The translations under genes were made by a program, and so were the position numbers. Positions 1 to 11,740 of a stretch of 64,000 bases of DNA are shown piece by piece; within the stretch, counting starts at the first letter, position 1, and the number at the start of each line of letters is the position of its first letter. The notes beneath the pieces are model-generated. The model was given only the letters and a program-made list of their open reading frames with translations, was not told the origin of the DNA and ran no database searches. The stretch is from Cavia porcellus (taxonomy: Eukaryota; Chordata; Mammalia; Rodentia; Caviidae), in the NCBI RefSeq assembly GCF_034190915.1, contig NW_026947484.1, positions 70,201,482 through 70,265,481 of the forward strand, written 5' to 3'.

Positions 1-1089
1 TATCATGACTGATTTTAGTTGAATCTGGTTTGTTAGAGTGCTGTTTTGTATTGACAGATTTTATTCAAATCTGTTCTGATTGATAGTATCAAGTCTGAGA
101 GTATTTACACTGAAGATGACAAAATTTACCAGGATACCCGCTTTGGTTTGGTTATTACCTGCTTTTGAAGTTTTATACTGTCTACAATATTTTGTTTTTT
201 TAAATTAATATTGTTATGTTCTGCTATATTCAATTATACTATGCCTAATGATATGGACAATTCTATTGAGGATAACAAGAGATATCACAGTAACCATTGT
301 AGATCACCTTGTGCTGTGGTTCTATATGACTTTTTCATTTCATGTTTTTATAGGAAAATGTTTTGTTTTGTCTTGCTATGCTTTGTTTTTACCTCTAATA
401 CGGAAATGATAGAAATACATGTAGAGGCCCATGCATGCATAGAACCTATAAACAGTTTATGAGAACTGATTATATAATGCCTGATGAAATGAACAACTAC
501 TTTGAAGACCAAGAGACACTTCAGTACAGTGCTGATTCCATAGCAATATGTTGTCAAATCCAGTAATACTATTATTCTTTGTTCGGAGTGATTTTAGCCT
601 GTTTTGTTTTGTTTAATTTCAACATATATGAAGATATGGACAGCCTATTTTGAAGAGAATGAGAGACACTGTGACAGCCATTGTTGATTTCCCTATTGTC
701 TGGTCTTGAAGATCTAAAACTCCTTCCTTATCCTGTTCAGATCAGTTCTATACTATGTTGTTTCATGTGAATTCTCTATATGTGAAGATATGGACAACTA
801 TTTGGAAGAAAACAAGAGACAATATAATAGATAGTGAAGATCTCTGTCTTGCTTTGAAATGTATGTCTCTTACATTGCTTTCTTATGGTCTGTTTTGTTG
901 TGTTCAATTTTACACTCTTTTAAAGAAAAAAACGAAGAGTCCTTCTGCAAAGAGACACAGATATTGTTTTCTAAGAGGAACAGATGCCCTAATATCATTT
1001 CCTCCCCATATCTTATTTCTTGTTGGCTTTCCTACAGAAATTCTAACAAATCAGAATAATGTCATCCATCAAAGAGGGGAGAAATAAAT
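1..1089. repeat. Degenerate repeated unit, unclassified
   Basis: At least four related segments begin near 249, 487, 634 and 788. Each has a core resembling 'gatatggacaactattt', followed by a purine-rich 'gaagaaaacaagagaca'-like stretch and then a T-rich segment. Spacing is about 238, 147 and 154 bases, so the copies look like a decayed tandem array with a period near 150. A related segment lies near 22251. I do not recognise the family. The sequence could be the internal part of an old LTR element, since a MaLR LTR end follows directly, or a decayed minisatellite. Short ORFs here are interrupted and show no protein features. Confidence 0.45.
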
Positions 1090-1296
1090 GGGTGCATCTC
1101 CCTCTGTAGGCCCTCTCTTCTTTCTCTGCTTCTTGGTCACCACGATGTGAGCATCTTTCCTCTGTTAGGACCCTCTGCCATCCACTGCTGCCTGGGAATC
1201 AGCTGGCTCCAGACGAAAATAGAATTAAAAATAAACCTCTCCTCCTTTATGTAGTAGGTGATGGGTGTTTTGCCCCAGCAATGAGAAGGTGATTAA
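1090..1296 (+). mobile_element. MaLR-type LTR, 3' half
   Basis: The segment follows the end of a mammalian MaLR LTR: a CT-rich stretch, a 'caccacgatgtgagcatctttcctc' type block, a 'ctgccatccactgctgcc' block, then 'aaaataaacctctcctcc' (the usual polyadenylation region) and 'gttttgccccagcaatgag' near the end. The 5' half is not recognisable, so the element is truncated or the upstream part is too decayed. The family is assigned from remembered consensus features. Confidence 0.65.
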
Positions 1297-2344
1297 GATA
1301 AGGCCCACTTATACAGTTGCTAATATGAGATGGACATATGTTTGTCTCTAATGTCATAATCCAGAGATAGGTAGGTGGCAGGTGACATCTCTGGTCCATG
1401 GAAGGATCAGCTGACAGATTTGTTCTACCTCTGTGTTTTGTTCATTTCCATTACACTTACTTTTTTAGGTAGTTAAATGAGTGCAGAGGGCAACCAGCTT
1501 AGTCTCAAGGAATGTGACTAAGACATTACATCACTGGTAATCAATAGTCATTCTCTGTTGATCGACAGATACTCAGTTTTGGATCCTTTTTTGATCTTCA
1601 GTTGTTTAGTCACATGTTAGGTCAAGCAGTTGGGCACCACGGGCAGACCAGTACCTTGGCCCCAGAAAACAGAGCTCTCTATTTTCCCACTGTGACCAGC
1701 CAGGCTTCCTATCCACATTCTCTGCCTCCCCACAGCTGGATATATTTGGAACTCAATGCCAGAAGGCACTGTGCTTGATTCAGTGGCTCAAACACAGTCT
1801 GCATGTATGCATAGTATATTTTCATGAAGCAACAGTCTACTGAAAAAGAGAAGAATGGAGGAGTGCAGGGATTCTCTAAGCATAGCATTTCTTTGTAGCC
1901 CATCTGGAGTTTTTTGAGTAAACAGATGCAACTGCCCAGCAACAAGCTATGTGTTAATTGAAATGTTATTTTATATTTTGTACACCTCATTTCTTTTTAT
2001 CCTTTTTTTTTGATTCTTTACATTTACACTTACTCAAAAAGCATTTTTAATCTCATCCTTGATTCAATCTTTGTGTTCTGGGGCCGCCTATCTATGCATG
2101 GGTGGTCAGGTATGTTTCCTGCTAATACTGTGGGGAGAGAAGTGTTAGCACAAGACACATGAAAAAAACATGGACTTTTGGACAACTGAGATTTTTTTTC
2201 TGAAGGACAACAAAATAAAATCAAGAATGAGAACAATAAAGTAAACAAAGTAAAATGCATAGCAAAAGTTTTACTGAAAATTGAACAAACAATTTCAGTT
2301 TTATAGAAGCCAACATGAAAAATAAAATATTGGTCATTCTTGTG

Positions 2345-2353
<9 letters not shown>
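1297..2353. other. Unassigned AT-rich DNA
   Basis: No gene, SINE or LINE was recognised. A reverse-strand open stretch at 1709-1990 has no signal peptide, domain or codon pattern that suggests a protein. Confidence 0.5.
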
Positions 2354-2402
<49 letters not shown>

Positions 2403-2437
2403 TAAGAGAGAGAGAGAATGTAAGAGAGAGAGAGAGA

Positions 2438-2514
<77 letters not shown>
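2354..2514. repeat. Compound (GA)n-(GT)n-(GA)n microsatellite
   Basis: About 45 bases of GA repeats are followed by GA blocks split by 'atgtaa' interruptions, then about 45 bases of GT, then a second GA tract of about 30 bases. Both strands are open across it only because dinucleotide repeats encode alternating Arg-Glu, Cys-Val or Ser-Leu. The predicted 197-residue reverse ORF over 2030-2623 is an artefact of this. Confidence 0.97.
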
Positions 2515-2519
<5 letters not shown>

Positions 2520-2933
2520 ACTGAATGTTTAGAATTCCTGGTCCTCAATATGAAGATCAACATAATTTTCTTCCTGTGCTCCATATCCATTCTGAACTCT
2601 ATGTGAGGTAAAGAACACAACACCTAACAGTGAATTTATAATACTTTATAATAGGGATCTGGTAATCTCAGGAACTTGGAAGTTTGAAACCGAGCATGCT
2701 AAGTTTTATTCAGCAGAGTTTTGATATCGTTAAGAATCCAAGTTCTTTTTGTGGCCTGCCTTCTGTTTTCAGCATGTTGATTTTGGTACTCTAGTTTTTC
2801 TTCTCTTGGTGGTGAGATACTTGCCTGTATTCTAAGCATTAAAGATGGGAAGTAGAGAAGAGAAGGAAGCATAGGATCAGGGAGAGATTGCTTTTTCTTT
2901 TTTTAATCTCCTACATCTCTTGTGTTGGGATAG
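2515..2933. other. Unassigned DNA
   Basis: Moderately AT-rich sequence between the microsatellite and the MaLR LTR. No gene or repeat was recognised. Confidence 0.5.
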
Positions 2934-3326
2934 TGTTATGGTTTATGCTTCAATGTCCCCTCAAAGCCTCATGCAGTCATAGAACTGGCTGATCCTAGCA
3001 TTTGTAATTGGTTTGTTGTCAACACTGGGATTGGCAGTGTAAGTGCTACGACCACCCAGCGGTGAGTGGTGCACATGTCCAGGGGTGAGTGCCAGCATAC
3101 AATGTAAGGAGGGAAGGAGACAAGCTCTTCCCTTTTGCCCTTTTGCTCTTGCCACTTTTGTAATCTGCAGCAGTCCCCATACTGCCCCTCAGCCAGGCCA
3201 CCCTGCCTTGGAGCCAACAGATTATGGATAAAACTTCCACAAACTGTAAGCTAAAAAAACCTTTATTGCCCTCATTTTGGGTGTCAGATATTTTGTCTCA
3301 GCAACAAGAGAAAAGTAACCAAGACA
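2934..3326 (+). mobile_element. MaLR-type solo LTR, nearly complete
   Basis: It starts with 'tgttatggtttatgcttcaa tgtcccctcaaagcc'-type sequence and ends with 'agcaacaagagaaaagtaaccaagaca', matching the plan of MaLR (ERVL-MaLR) LTRs of about 350-400 bases. Between these are the 'cctgccttggagccaacaga ttatgga' block and 'aaaaacctttattgccctc', the polyadenylation region. No internal region follows, so it is a solo LTR. Its 3' half is clearly similar to the LTR at 51775-52124, suggesting the same subfamily. Confidence 0.8.
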
Positions 3327-5104
3327 TGTGGGGAGATTTTTCCTGGAATTCATCTATGGTAAATTCCATTCATGTCACACTGGTTAAAACTGAGGCACTG
3401 TGACCACTCACACCTGAAAGGTGGATGGGACTAAGAGGACCTGTCTTCTGGATCCTGGGAATTTGGCAAGAGGAAGGTGTTGAGGAAATTGCTGGAGAGG
3501 AAACTGGCAGTGTTCTTAGAGGTTTTATGATGAAAAGTTCTCTGTTATAATGACTTACATGCTGCAGTAGGTATGGGACATATTCTCTATTGCTCTACTT
3601 CACGTGGTTTTGATGTATGCTGATACACTACACCACCATATAAATAAAAACAATTCCTCACCCTGGGATAGATAGGTACAAATGGCATAGCCTAAATAAG
3701 TAGGCAATAGACCTGAATTAGGTATTTTAGAGTCAGGAGGAGAGAGAAGTATTTGGACTGAGTATTCTGAAAACCTTCCCTTAAATCTTATTTCTCTTGA
3801 CTAAATTTCCAAGACCAGTGTATATGACACTGAGATCCAGATTATTCCAGGGAAATCTCTGAGCATGACTCTTTGATTTTTGACATTTGTGCATAGACCC
3901 AGAATTGCTAAGAGATAATCAAGTCATAGTTAAGGTTGTCTGGTTTTGGGGGAAACCTAAGAAATCTAATATAAATGTATGAATGCACTCTCTGCTTGGA
4001 TGTAATCATGCCAGGGAACCCAACTTCTGCTTGGAAAATTGTTTCAAACTGGCTTCAGTGCCTGCACAAATGAGCAATAAAGGTCCCCAAGCTATACTCC
4101 ATATTTTATTACAGAAATAATTATACCTGAAAAATTTTAGGGCAAGTGAAATCACATGTTTCCCTGGACAAAAGTAAAATGTCCATAAAGTGCCCATAAT
4201 GTGCTAAGCTTTCAGTACTGCTATTTCCTTGTGTACCACAAAGATAAACTGTTAGTGAATCTGCACTGAAATAACTAAATGAGGTAATTCATTGGATAGG
4301 GCTGTTATTTATATACCAATTAAAAGTAATATAATGGCTTCCAAAAATAACCACTTTAGTTTTAGAATAATTTCTCTGCCTCTGTTTGGCAATAATCAGC
4401 AAATAGTATTGGTGATTCAGGCCACAAGCTCTACTTTCCTTATAGAACAGAATCTTTTCCTTTTTTCTCCTTAATAGCAAAAATGAGTTAATCTTTATTG
4501 GTCAAATTTAATGCTTAAATTTGTCAATATCAATAAAGTGGACACTGTTTTTCAAATGTTATGTGGCTCATAAAATTAAAAAGGTTTGTCCAGGTCCTGG
4601 AATTGTGCAGATCTGGGAAAACAGGGTGTCTGGATCCAATGAGTCTGAAAATGGAATCAGATGGTTAAGAAACAAAAAAGAGAACGACCAGAATGTCTGT
4701 CTGCCCCAGGACCATGAAGTTTGAGTTCAAGGTCATATGATGAGGGAGGCACACTACCTTTTTTTTATATTGTGTTTATTTCATGAGACAAAACTAGGAC
4801 TGTCAAGAGGTGAAGCCTTCACACATTTTTTTTTCCACATTCCAGCTCCTTCGGCTCCATGGTAAATGAAAACCCAGTCCCATTCCTCTGTTAGCTGGTG
4901 GTACGTTTAGGTCTTTTATGATTTTTGTTTTCATATTTGCATTAGTGATAACTTGGATGAGGCTGTGTCAGGCATTGCTAATTGGATACAATTTTAAATT
5001 GGAAGTCTTGTTTTACAGATTTTTAAAGTGACTATTTTAATTACTTACTCTTCCTTGTAACTTTAAGTTCTAAATTCTATCTTCTAAGGTTGTAATTCTA
5101 CTTT
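3327..5104. other. Unassigned AT-rich DNA
   Basis: No gene or named repeat was recognised in about 1.8 kb. Open stretches near 4292-4480 on both strands are short and have no domain features. Confidence 0.5.
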
Positions 5105-5690
5105 TACCATTTGATGTAATTTTCTTTTTTGACTTTATTCAATTGATTTTCTGTACATAATGATAACAATCATTACAGGAAATTGGTACCTGTATGTGAT
5201 ACGTACTGCTTCTTTTTTCCTTTTCCCTCCTTGAACTCCTTCCCATCTTTATTTACAAAAGGGTTATTTCTATATTTTGTTCTTTTCTCATTTTTTTCTT
5301 CTCCCTTCCTTTTCCTTGTTTCCCTTCATTTTCTTTTCATTTCACAATATTATATATTTTGATCCTTATTTACACTTTTGGTTTTTCACAACAGAGAAAC
5401 CATGTGATACGTGGACGTGTGAGTCCAATTTATTTCACTTAAGAGTATGGTCTCAAAGTGCATCCATTTACCTAGAAAGATCTCAGTCTTATCCTTCTTA
5501 TGGCAGAGTACTACTCTATTGTATATGTATTAAAAAGCCCCACGTCTTCTTTATCCATTTATTGGCTGATGGGCAGTTGAGATGTTTCCAAGATTTAGCT
5601 ATTACAAACTGCTTCTAAAAACATGGTAGTGCTTATATTGGTGTTGGTATGATGCTTCCACCAAACAAAGATTCCTGTCCATCTTCACCC
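5105..5690 (-). mobile_element. L1 (LINE-1) 3' end, reverse strand
   Basis: Read on the reverse strand, this is the end of L1 ORF2 and the 3' UTR. The forward text shows typical complements: 'ttcttatggcagagtactac', 'tttatccatttattggctga' and 'gggcagttgagatgtttcca'. The low-coordinate end (about 5105-5280) is the AT-rich 3' UTR. The element is 5'-truncated. It contains stops and frame breaks, so it is not functional. Confidence 0.8.
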
Positions 5691-5898
5691 ATATAGGATT
5701 TATTTTTGTTTGAAATAGGCAATAAAGATTAACATGTTCAATCAAGAACATTCAAGGAAGTACACCCTCAATTTTGGATGATAAGAACTGAAGAATAGAA
5801 CTCTAAAATGGAGCAGATGAGAAAAAATTCATCAGTGGAGCCCTGCTTGGAGCCCTGTGGCTGGGAGTGATGGTGGTGAAGGCAGCCAAAGCTCAGCC

Positions 5899-6757
5899 CT
5901 GGCTCGTGGTCCCAAGAAGCACCTGAGATGAGATGAGGTGGCTCCATAACACTGAATGCTGGATGAGTTGAGTGGTGTCTTTGCTCCCTATCCATCCACT
6001 GGGCCCCATAAGCTGAGAGAATGTCTGCTTCTCATCATCTTCCTAAGGAACAGACTCAAGTATGCCCTGACAGGGGATGAAGTAAAGATTTCTATGCAGC
6101 GCTTCATTAAGATCGATGGCAAAGTCCGAACTGATACAACCTACCCTGCTGGCTTTATGGATGTCATTAGCATTGACAAGACAGGAGAGCATTTCTTTCT
6201 GATCTATGACACCAAGGGTTGCTTTGATATTCATTGTATTACACCTGAGGAAGCCAAGTACAAGTTGTGCAAAGTGAGGAAGATCTTTGTGGCACAGAAG
6301 GAATCCCTCATCTGGTGACCCATGCTGCTCGTGCCATTCCCTACCCTGACCTCCTTCTCAAGATGAATGACACCATCCAGATTGAGCTGAGGTCTGGCAA
6401 GATCACCGATTTCATTAAATTCAACACTGGTAACCGGTGTATGGTGACCGGAGGTGCTAACTTGGGAAGAGTTGGAGTGATTACCAACAGAGAGAAGCAT
6501 CCTTGGCTTCTTTGATGTGGTTCACCTGAAATATGTTGATGGAAACAGCTTTGCCACCAGGCTCTCCAACATTTTCATCATTGGCAAAGACAACAAGCCA
6601 TGATTTCTCTTCCATGAGGAAAAGAAACCCACCTCACTATTGCTGGAAAGAGAGATAAGAGGCCTGTGGCCAAACAGAGCAGTGGGTGAAATGGATTCTA
6701 GGTAATGTGTTGGAGAGGTCTTTGTGCTTAATTAAAGATAATAGAGCATGATTTTAA
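5899..6757 (+). pseudogene. RPS4X: Processed pseudogene of ribosomal protein S4, X-linked
   Basis: The translation matches RPS4X, a 263-residue protein of the small ribosomal subunit, almost from end to end and with no introns. Recognisable stretches include [114 protein letters not shown] and [10 protein letters not shown]. The sequence is broken. The start codon position reads CTG (5899). Stops replace Arg, Lys and Trp codons between about 5929 and 5955. A one-base deletion near 6293 and a one-base insertion near 6500 shift the frame. Another Trp codon is TGA near 6601. The parental stop aligns at 6687-6689, followed by a short UTR-like tail with 'cttaattaaagata' and an A-rich end. Lack of introns, the A-rich tail and many lesions indicate an L1-mobilised retrocopy with no coding capacity. 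Confidence 0.95.
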
Positions 6758-8470
6758 AAAAAGAATTCAAGTTAAAGAGGAACAAAATATTTCAAACTTA
6801 CCATAGTAAAGAAGAGTATAAATGTCTATATTTTTCTTTAATTTTTCCACCTTCAGATTATGCTTCACATACCCAGATTGGATGTCTTTTTCTTTGGATC
6901 TTGCAAGATTGACCTTTGTGTCCCCAAGATTTGCTGAATGATTTTTCATTTTGTGAATTAAAGCTGCACTTCTAGTAATCGAGTAGAGTAGTGATAGTCT
7001 TGAACAAAATTACAACTCTATCTCTATTAAATTTAGAACACCATATAATCCTTTGTATTGATGTTAGTTTGATTTGGAAATGTTATTAAAATGAGAAGAC
7101 AATTTTCCCCAATGAATTTCAATTGAAAATTATTTTATTAGGATTTTCAGAACATGTGTTTTGAAAGAGCATGAGAATAGTGTGAAATCAATGTAAAGGT
7201 GTCACAATAAAAGAGTACACTGTCTTGTGCTTTTTTGACTTCCTGACAAAAATACAAAAATATGTTAGCAGCTTTCAGTACATGAAATATGTGAGTAACA
7301 GAAGGGAAGGTATTCCGGGGCTGACAGTCCAGAGGTTGAATGTATTGCGAGCTGGATCTGTGACTCCAGGCTGCAGTAGTGAAGCAGAGCTAAGGTCTCA
7401 AGGGTGTGAGAGAGAAGAGCAACTCCCTTCATGGCTGAGAAGGGAAAAGCCAGTGAGGAAAAGGGCTGGGCCACCGTCTCTCTTCAGAGAGACGCCCCAG
7501 TGACCTGCTTTCTCACAGTGGGCTCATATCCTAAGAGCCCAAGTGGTTATGAACTCATCAGTGATCAGCACTCTTGTTATCTATTGGTTGCCCCTCTGGA
7601 ACCTTCTGCATTGGAGATGACACCCTCAATACATGAGGTTTTTGGGGAATACTTCACATTTAAACCACAATATGTTATCTCTAATCCTTTCTTATAAAAA
7701 GATATCCATATCTGTATCAGTATCTGCATCTCTATCTCTACTTATCCCTACCTGTATCCCTGTCTCTATCACTATTAATATCTCTGCAATGAGAAACAGA
7801 AATTCTCTAAGTTGTACTTTAAAAGGGAAGATATGGGCAGAGAGAGGATATAGAACTAAACTCCCCTAGCAGACAAGGCCAGAAAGAGGTTTTTGGTTTT
7901 TTTTTAAGGAAAAATTAAGTTTGAACTGGACCTGAGAAGGCTATAATTATTATTTTCAGCTGATTAGTATACACCTCGCAAACGAACTAATTTGAAGAAA
8001 ATTTTCTGTTAAAGATAACTATGAACTACTCAATATCTTTACAAATATCCTTAAAGAGATCAATACATTAAGAAAATTATGAAGACTTACCAAGCAGGAT
8101 CCAAGGGAAATCAAATTTTGGGAAAGTATTAAAAGTCAGTCTTCATCAGTCCCAGGAGCAAGGACTGAGAGCCTTTGGGCTGTGCATCACCTAGGACAAT
8201 CTCCTAAGCTGAAAGCTTCGGCATGGTCTGCAGGCCAGGTAGCTGGAAAGCTGATTTCTTCTTCTGGGAGGACACTCAGTGCTTGTACCCTTGGAGGAAA
8301 GGTGAATTGGGTGCCATCCCCAACATGAATAAAGATTATTCTGTACTACTAGTACCTGTTAGTTCTTGGCAGAAGCAGAAGTAAATCTTCTTTGGAGAAA
8401 GATAACTTCATTCTAGTTCTCAAATTGATTCTATTGTGTTAAACAAAATATTCATTATAAACTGTAGAAA
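6758..8470. other. Unassigned DNA with a degraded (TATCTC/TATCTG)n tract
   Basis: No gene was recognised. At about 7700-7790 there is a decayed six-base repeat of the 'tatctg/tatctc/tatccc' type. The lower-numbered two thirds look like single-copy sequence. The stretch after about 8000 may belong to the old L1 that becomes recognisable near 8470, but I cannot place its start. Confidence 0.45.
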
Positions 8471-9870
8471 AACTCATAATTCAAGAAGACAAATTAGCAT
8501 GATCAAAAAGCCATGCTATACAAGAGATAAAAAGTCGGCTCATTGAGATTTAGACATAGGTTTTAAAGTAATGACAGTTACTAAGTTAAAGGAAGCAAAG
8601 ATCCAAATATGGGACATGATATTAAGTGGAAATCATTGATGGGAGAAGTTTAAAATATTTATGGAAATTGTGAATTCAGTGGATAGATTTAATGCCAAAC
8701 TAGGCACAGCTGGAGGAAAGAATAAGCAATAATTCAAAAGATAGTTTAGGAAAAATATCCAAACTGAAGCAATGAAATCACAGGAATGAAAATTATAAGG
8801 AGATATAAAAGGTGTCAAACACATTATCCAGAGTAGGAGGAGGAGAGGATGGAAAGGATTTTTTTTTCAAGAGATAGTGATTAAGAATTTCCAAAACTAA
8901 TCATAGATCTAAAGACAAAATTAAAAAAGCCACATTAACTGAAGTGGTAAAAATCTGTGACTAAGATTGCTATAATAGCAAAATTGCTATGAATCAAAAA
9001 ATGAAGAAGGAGGAAGAGGAAGAAGAGGAGGAGGAGGAGGAGGAGGAGGAGGAGGAGGAGGAGGAGGAGGAGGAGCAAGGGCAACAGGGGGAGGAGGAGG
9101 AGGAAAAACTTCAGGCAACCAGGAAAAAAGGAAGTGGCTCTTTGATAGCAGCTGACTTCTCCACAAAAAGAATGGAAGCCAGGAGAAAATTGAATGATGC
9201 CTTTATAAAAATACAAGAAAAGTAAAGAATTCTATATTCAGTAAAAATATTCTTCAAAAATGAAGCTGAAGTAAAGACATTTTCCAATATTTTACTTTGT
9301 AGAGGAGATCAAAGTGGATTTGTCAGCAACAGTTTTACAAAGAGGGACACAAACGAGTCATTTTAGAGGGACGAGGAAAATTATTTTAGGAGGATATAAA
9401 GAGACATAGGTAGAAATGTAGTGCAAAGCACACTGCATTTCTGGCATACTCTAAAGAAATACTGCCTTATAAATAATAATATTGACATTATCATATGTAT
9501 CGCACCATATAGCACACGCACGTGCACACACACACACAAATGAAAATACATAAAAACAATAGCATTTACTCTTAAAAAGCTATTATTGGAGTCAAAAGTG
9601 TTCATGTTGCCCAAGTAAGAGGATCAAATAACCAGCTGTTGAATTGACAAAAACTGTAAATGGATGAAATACTCCCACTAAGGGAGATTTTTTTTTTTTA
9701 AAGTTCACCTCGGCACAGTTACTGAAAACATATATTATACAGAAATGTTGAGATAGTCTTAAAGTATAAGTTTTTGAAAAAGGGTGCCTAATAACAGGAA
9801 AGGCAGGGGAATGGGTACATTTTCAGCACTGTCCAAATATTACAGTTCACGTAAGAAGGAGAGCCAAGGA
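8470..9870 (+). mobile_element. Old L1 relic: ORF1 and inter-ORF region
   Basis: The text follows ORF1 of old mammalian L1M elements. The landmarks are 'tagctgacttctccaca', 'aatggaagccaggagaaaa', 'aaagaattctatattcagta' and 'aaaatattcttcaaaaatga agctgaagtaaagac', in the order found in the ORF1 C-terminal region. Sequence after about 9320 resembles the linker between ORF1 and ORF2. Frameshifts and stops are frequent. No ORF2 or 3' end follows, so the element is truncated. Confidence 0.7.
9003..9103. repeat. (GGA/GAA)n polypurine microsatellite inside the L1 relic
   Basis: An almost pure run of GAA and GGA triplets on the + strand encodes poly-Glu forward and poly-Leu in reverse. It appears to have expanded from an A/G-rich part of L1 ORF1. 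The 78- and 93-residue open frames across it are artefacts. Confidence 0.95.
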
Positions 9871-11334
9871 TGAACGCTTTGGTGGCAATGTTGTCTTTAG
9901 TATTGTACATGTGTATTACAGTTTGGAAGAAGACAGATAATGTTCCTACCTATACAAGACATATTGTCCCTGACACATTCATGGTTGATATAAAAATGTG
10001 TGTGTGTAGGGGGAACAGTTTCTTGCCCATGAAATGTGAATTTCAAGTGTCTTAGCTAATAAGTTTATAACAAATTCTTTAACGGCAGGAGGATAAAGGG
10101 ACCAGTGAGCCAGAGTCTTTCATAATTTCTGTACCAGAAAGAACAATAGAGTCACATAAGGTAATCATTATGTTCTCCTGAAAATAAGCAAAAAGATGTT
10201 TACTATTGTGTCTAGTATAAATGCTGTAATTATAACTCATTTGCTCAAAATTCACTTAATAGGATAAAAATAATATATGTAATAGCTCAAGAGGGTGAGC
10301 CATTTCTATCTAATTAGACAAAATTTCTCATGCATTATGATTAATGGCAATTACCCTTTATATAAAAGTGATTTTTAAAAACTTTGTCTGTCTAATTCTC
10401 TGCCTATGAGCTTGAGCTATTTTAAAAACTAATATAAAATGTTTATTTTATTTAGTAATTTTATAAAGTAGTTTTTAACCAGAAGGCTAGAATAGCACAT
10501 ACAAATCCTTTACTTTTAACACATTTAAAAAAATCCATCAAAAATTTAATTTAACCAATATCATATGCTCTTTTTATATGATGTTTATATCCTTGAAGCA
10601 TTTTAGTTCCTGGAGTGAATAGCATTAGTTGATGTAGTACATTTACTTAATAACTCAATGATACAGTTAATTATCTGTAAGAAAATTCAGAACCCATCTA
10701 AGCATAAGCCTCCATTTATAAGTTAAGCCTCTACATTCATATTTATATTCCTTTTGCATTGTGAATAACATTGGAAATTCATTGAACTTATGAAGGAAAA
10801 TCATTTAGAGCCATTGCCAAGTAAGATTTACATTGCTTATCAATTGTTAATGAGCTTGTAATTCAGGAATTTTTGATCGCAGGAAGTGGTAAGAGCAGGA
10901 AAGAAACAGCAGACACGCAAGCAGTTTTCCCTTATGATGGAGCTGAAAGTTGCAGACTGGAGGAGGGAAAAGGCAAACCAAGAAAATAAATGTTCAATAT
11001 GGAACTAGAAAAACAATAAATTAAAGTGAAGAGCTCACTGTTTAAATAGAAGATAGTTTGCGGTTCTTTAAATGTATAGGTTAGTGCAGATTCCAGCCAG
11101 TGAATTTTGAAGAAAATTTATGAGAGATTTTTTTCTTGACTGTATAGCAAACTGAAAAATTTGTCTTGCTACAGCGGTATTACTGTAATTTTCAAAGGGT
11201 GAGTTACTGTGATAGCGTTTACAAATTACTTAGGTCCTAAAGATCTTAGGGTAGTACTTGTGGGAGCACTGTGAGCTCTAGGGATTGTTGCTAAACTTCT
11301 TTTATTGTGCGTCAAAGCAAAATTCCCACGAAAA
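9871..11334. other. Unassigned AT-rich DNA
   Basis: No gene or repeat family was recognised. A short CA-rich stretch lies just upstream, near 9510-9538. Confidence 0.5.
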
Positions 11335-11740
11335 CAGTATGTTAGTGAGCTTTCTGTTGCTACGCCAGTTGCCTGACATAAGCTACTTAAGTGAAAGATT
11401 TATTTTGGTTCCCAGTTTAGATGTTTCAGTCTGTGCCTGGTTTGCTTTGCTGCTTTTGGGCCTGTGATGAGGCAAAGCATCCTTGAGGGAGTCCGTGTAG
11501 AACAAAGATGTTCACTTCATGGTAGCTGGAGAACAAAGACAGCAAGAGGAAGGGGCTGGCGTCCAGTATCCTTCATGGACATCTTGCCAGTGATCTGACC
11601 TCCTCCCACTAGGCTCCACCTCCCAAAAGTCCAACTCTCCTGGTAGGGCCAGGCTGGCCGCTATGCCTTTAACAGGTGGGCCTTGGAGGATTTAATCATA
11701 ACGTATGGCCTCTTAGTCCCCAGTCCCCAGTAATGAGGCA
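11335..11740 (-). mobile_element. MaLR-type LTR, reverse strand
   Basis: The forward text is the complement of a MaLR LTR: 'gttagtgagctttctgttgc' at the LTR 3' end, then 'gaaagatttattttggttcc', 'tttgggcctgtgatgaggca aagcatc', a 'cttcatggtagctgg' block, 'cctcctcccactaggctcca cctccc' and 'cctttaacaggtgggcc'. Length is about 400 bases and no internal region is evident, so it is likely a solo LTR. Confidence 0.8.

Noticed and set aside
2030..2623. 197-residue reverse open frame
   Set aside because: It is produced by the GA/GT microsatellite (Ser-Leu and Thr-His repeats) and has no protein features outside it.
5956..6515. A working ribosomal protein S4 gene
   Set aside because: The start codon is lost, stops and two frameshifts interrupt the frame, and there are no introns. 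It is a processed pseudogene.
8935..9225. Poly-Glu and poly-Leu proteins
   Set aside because: They are translations of a GGA/GAA microsatellite within an L1 relic.
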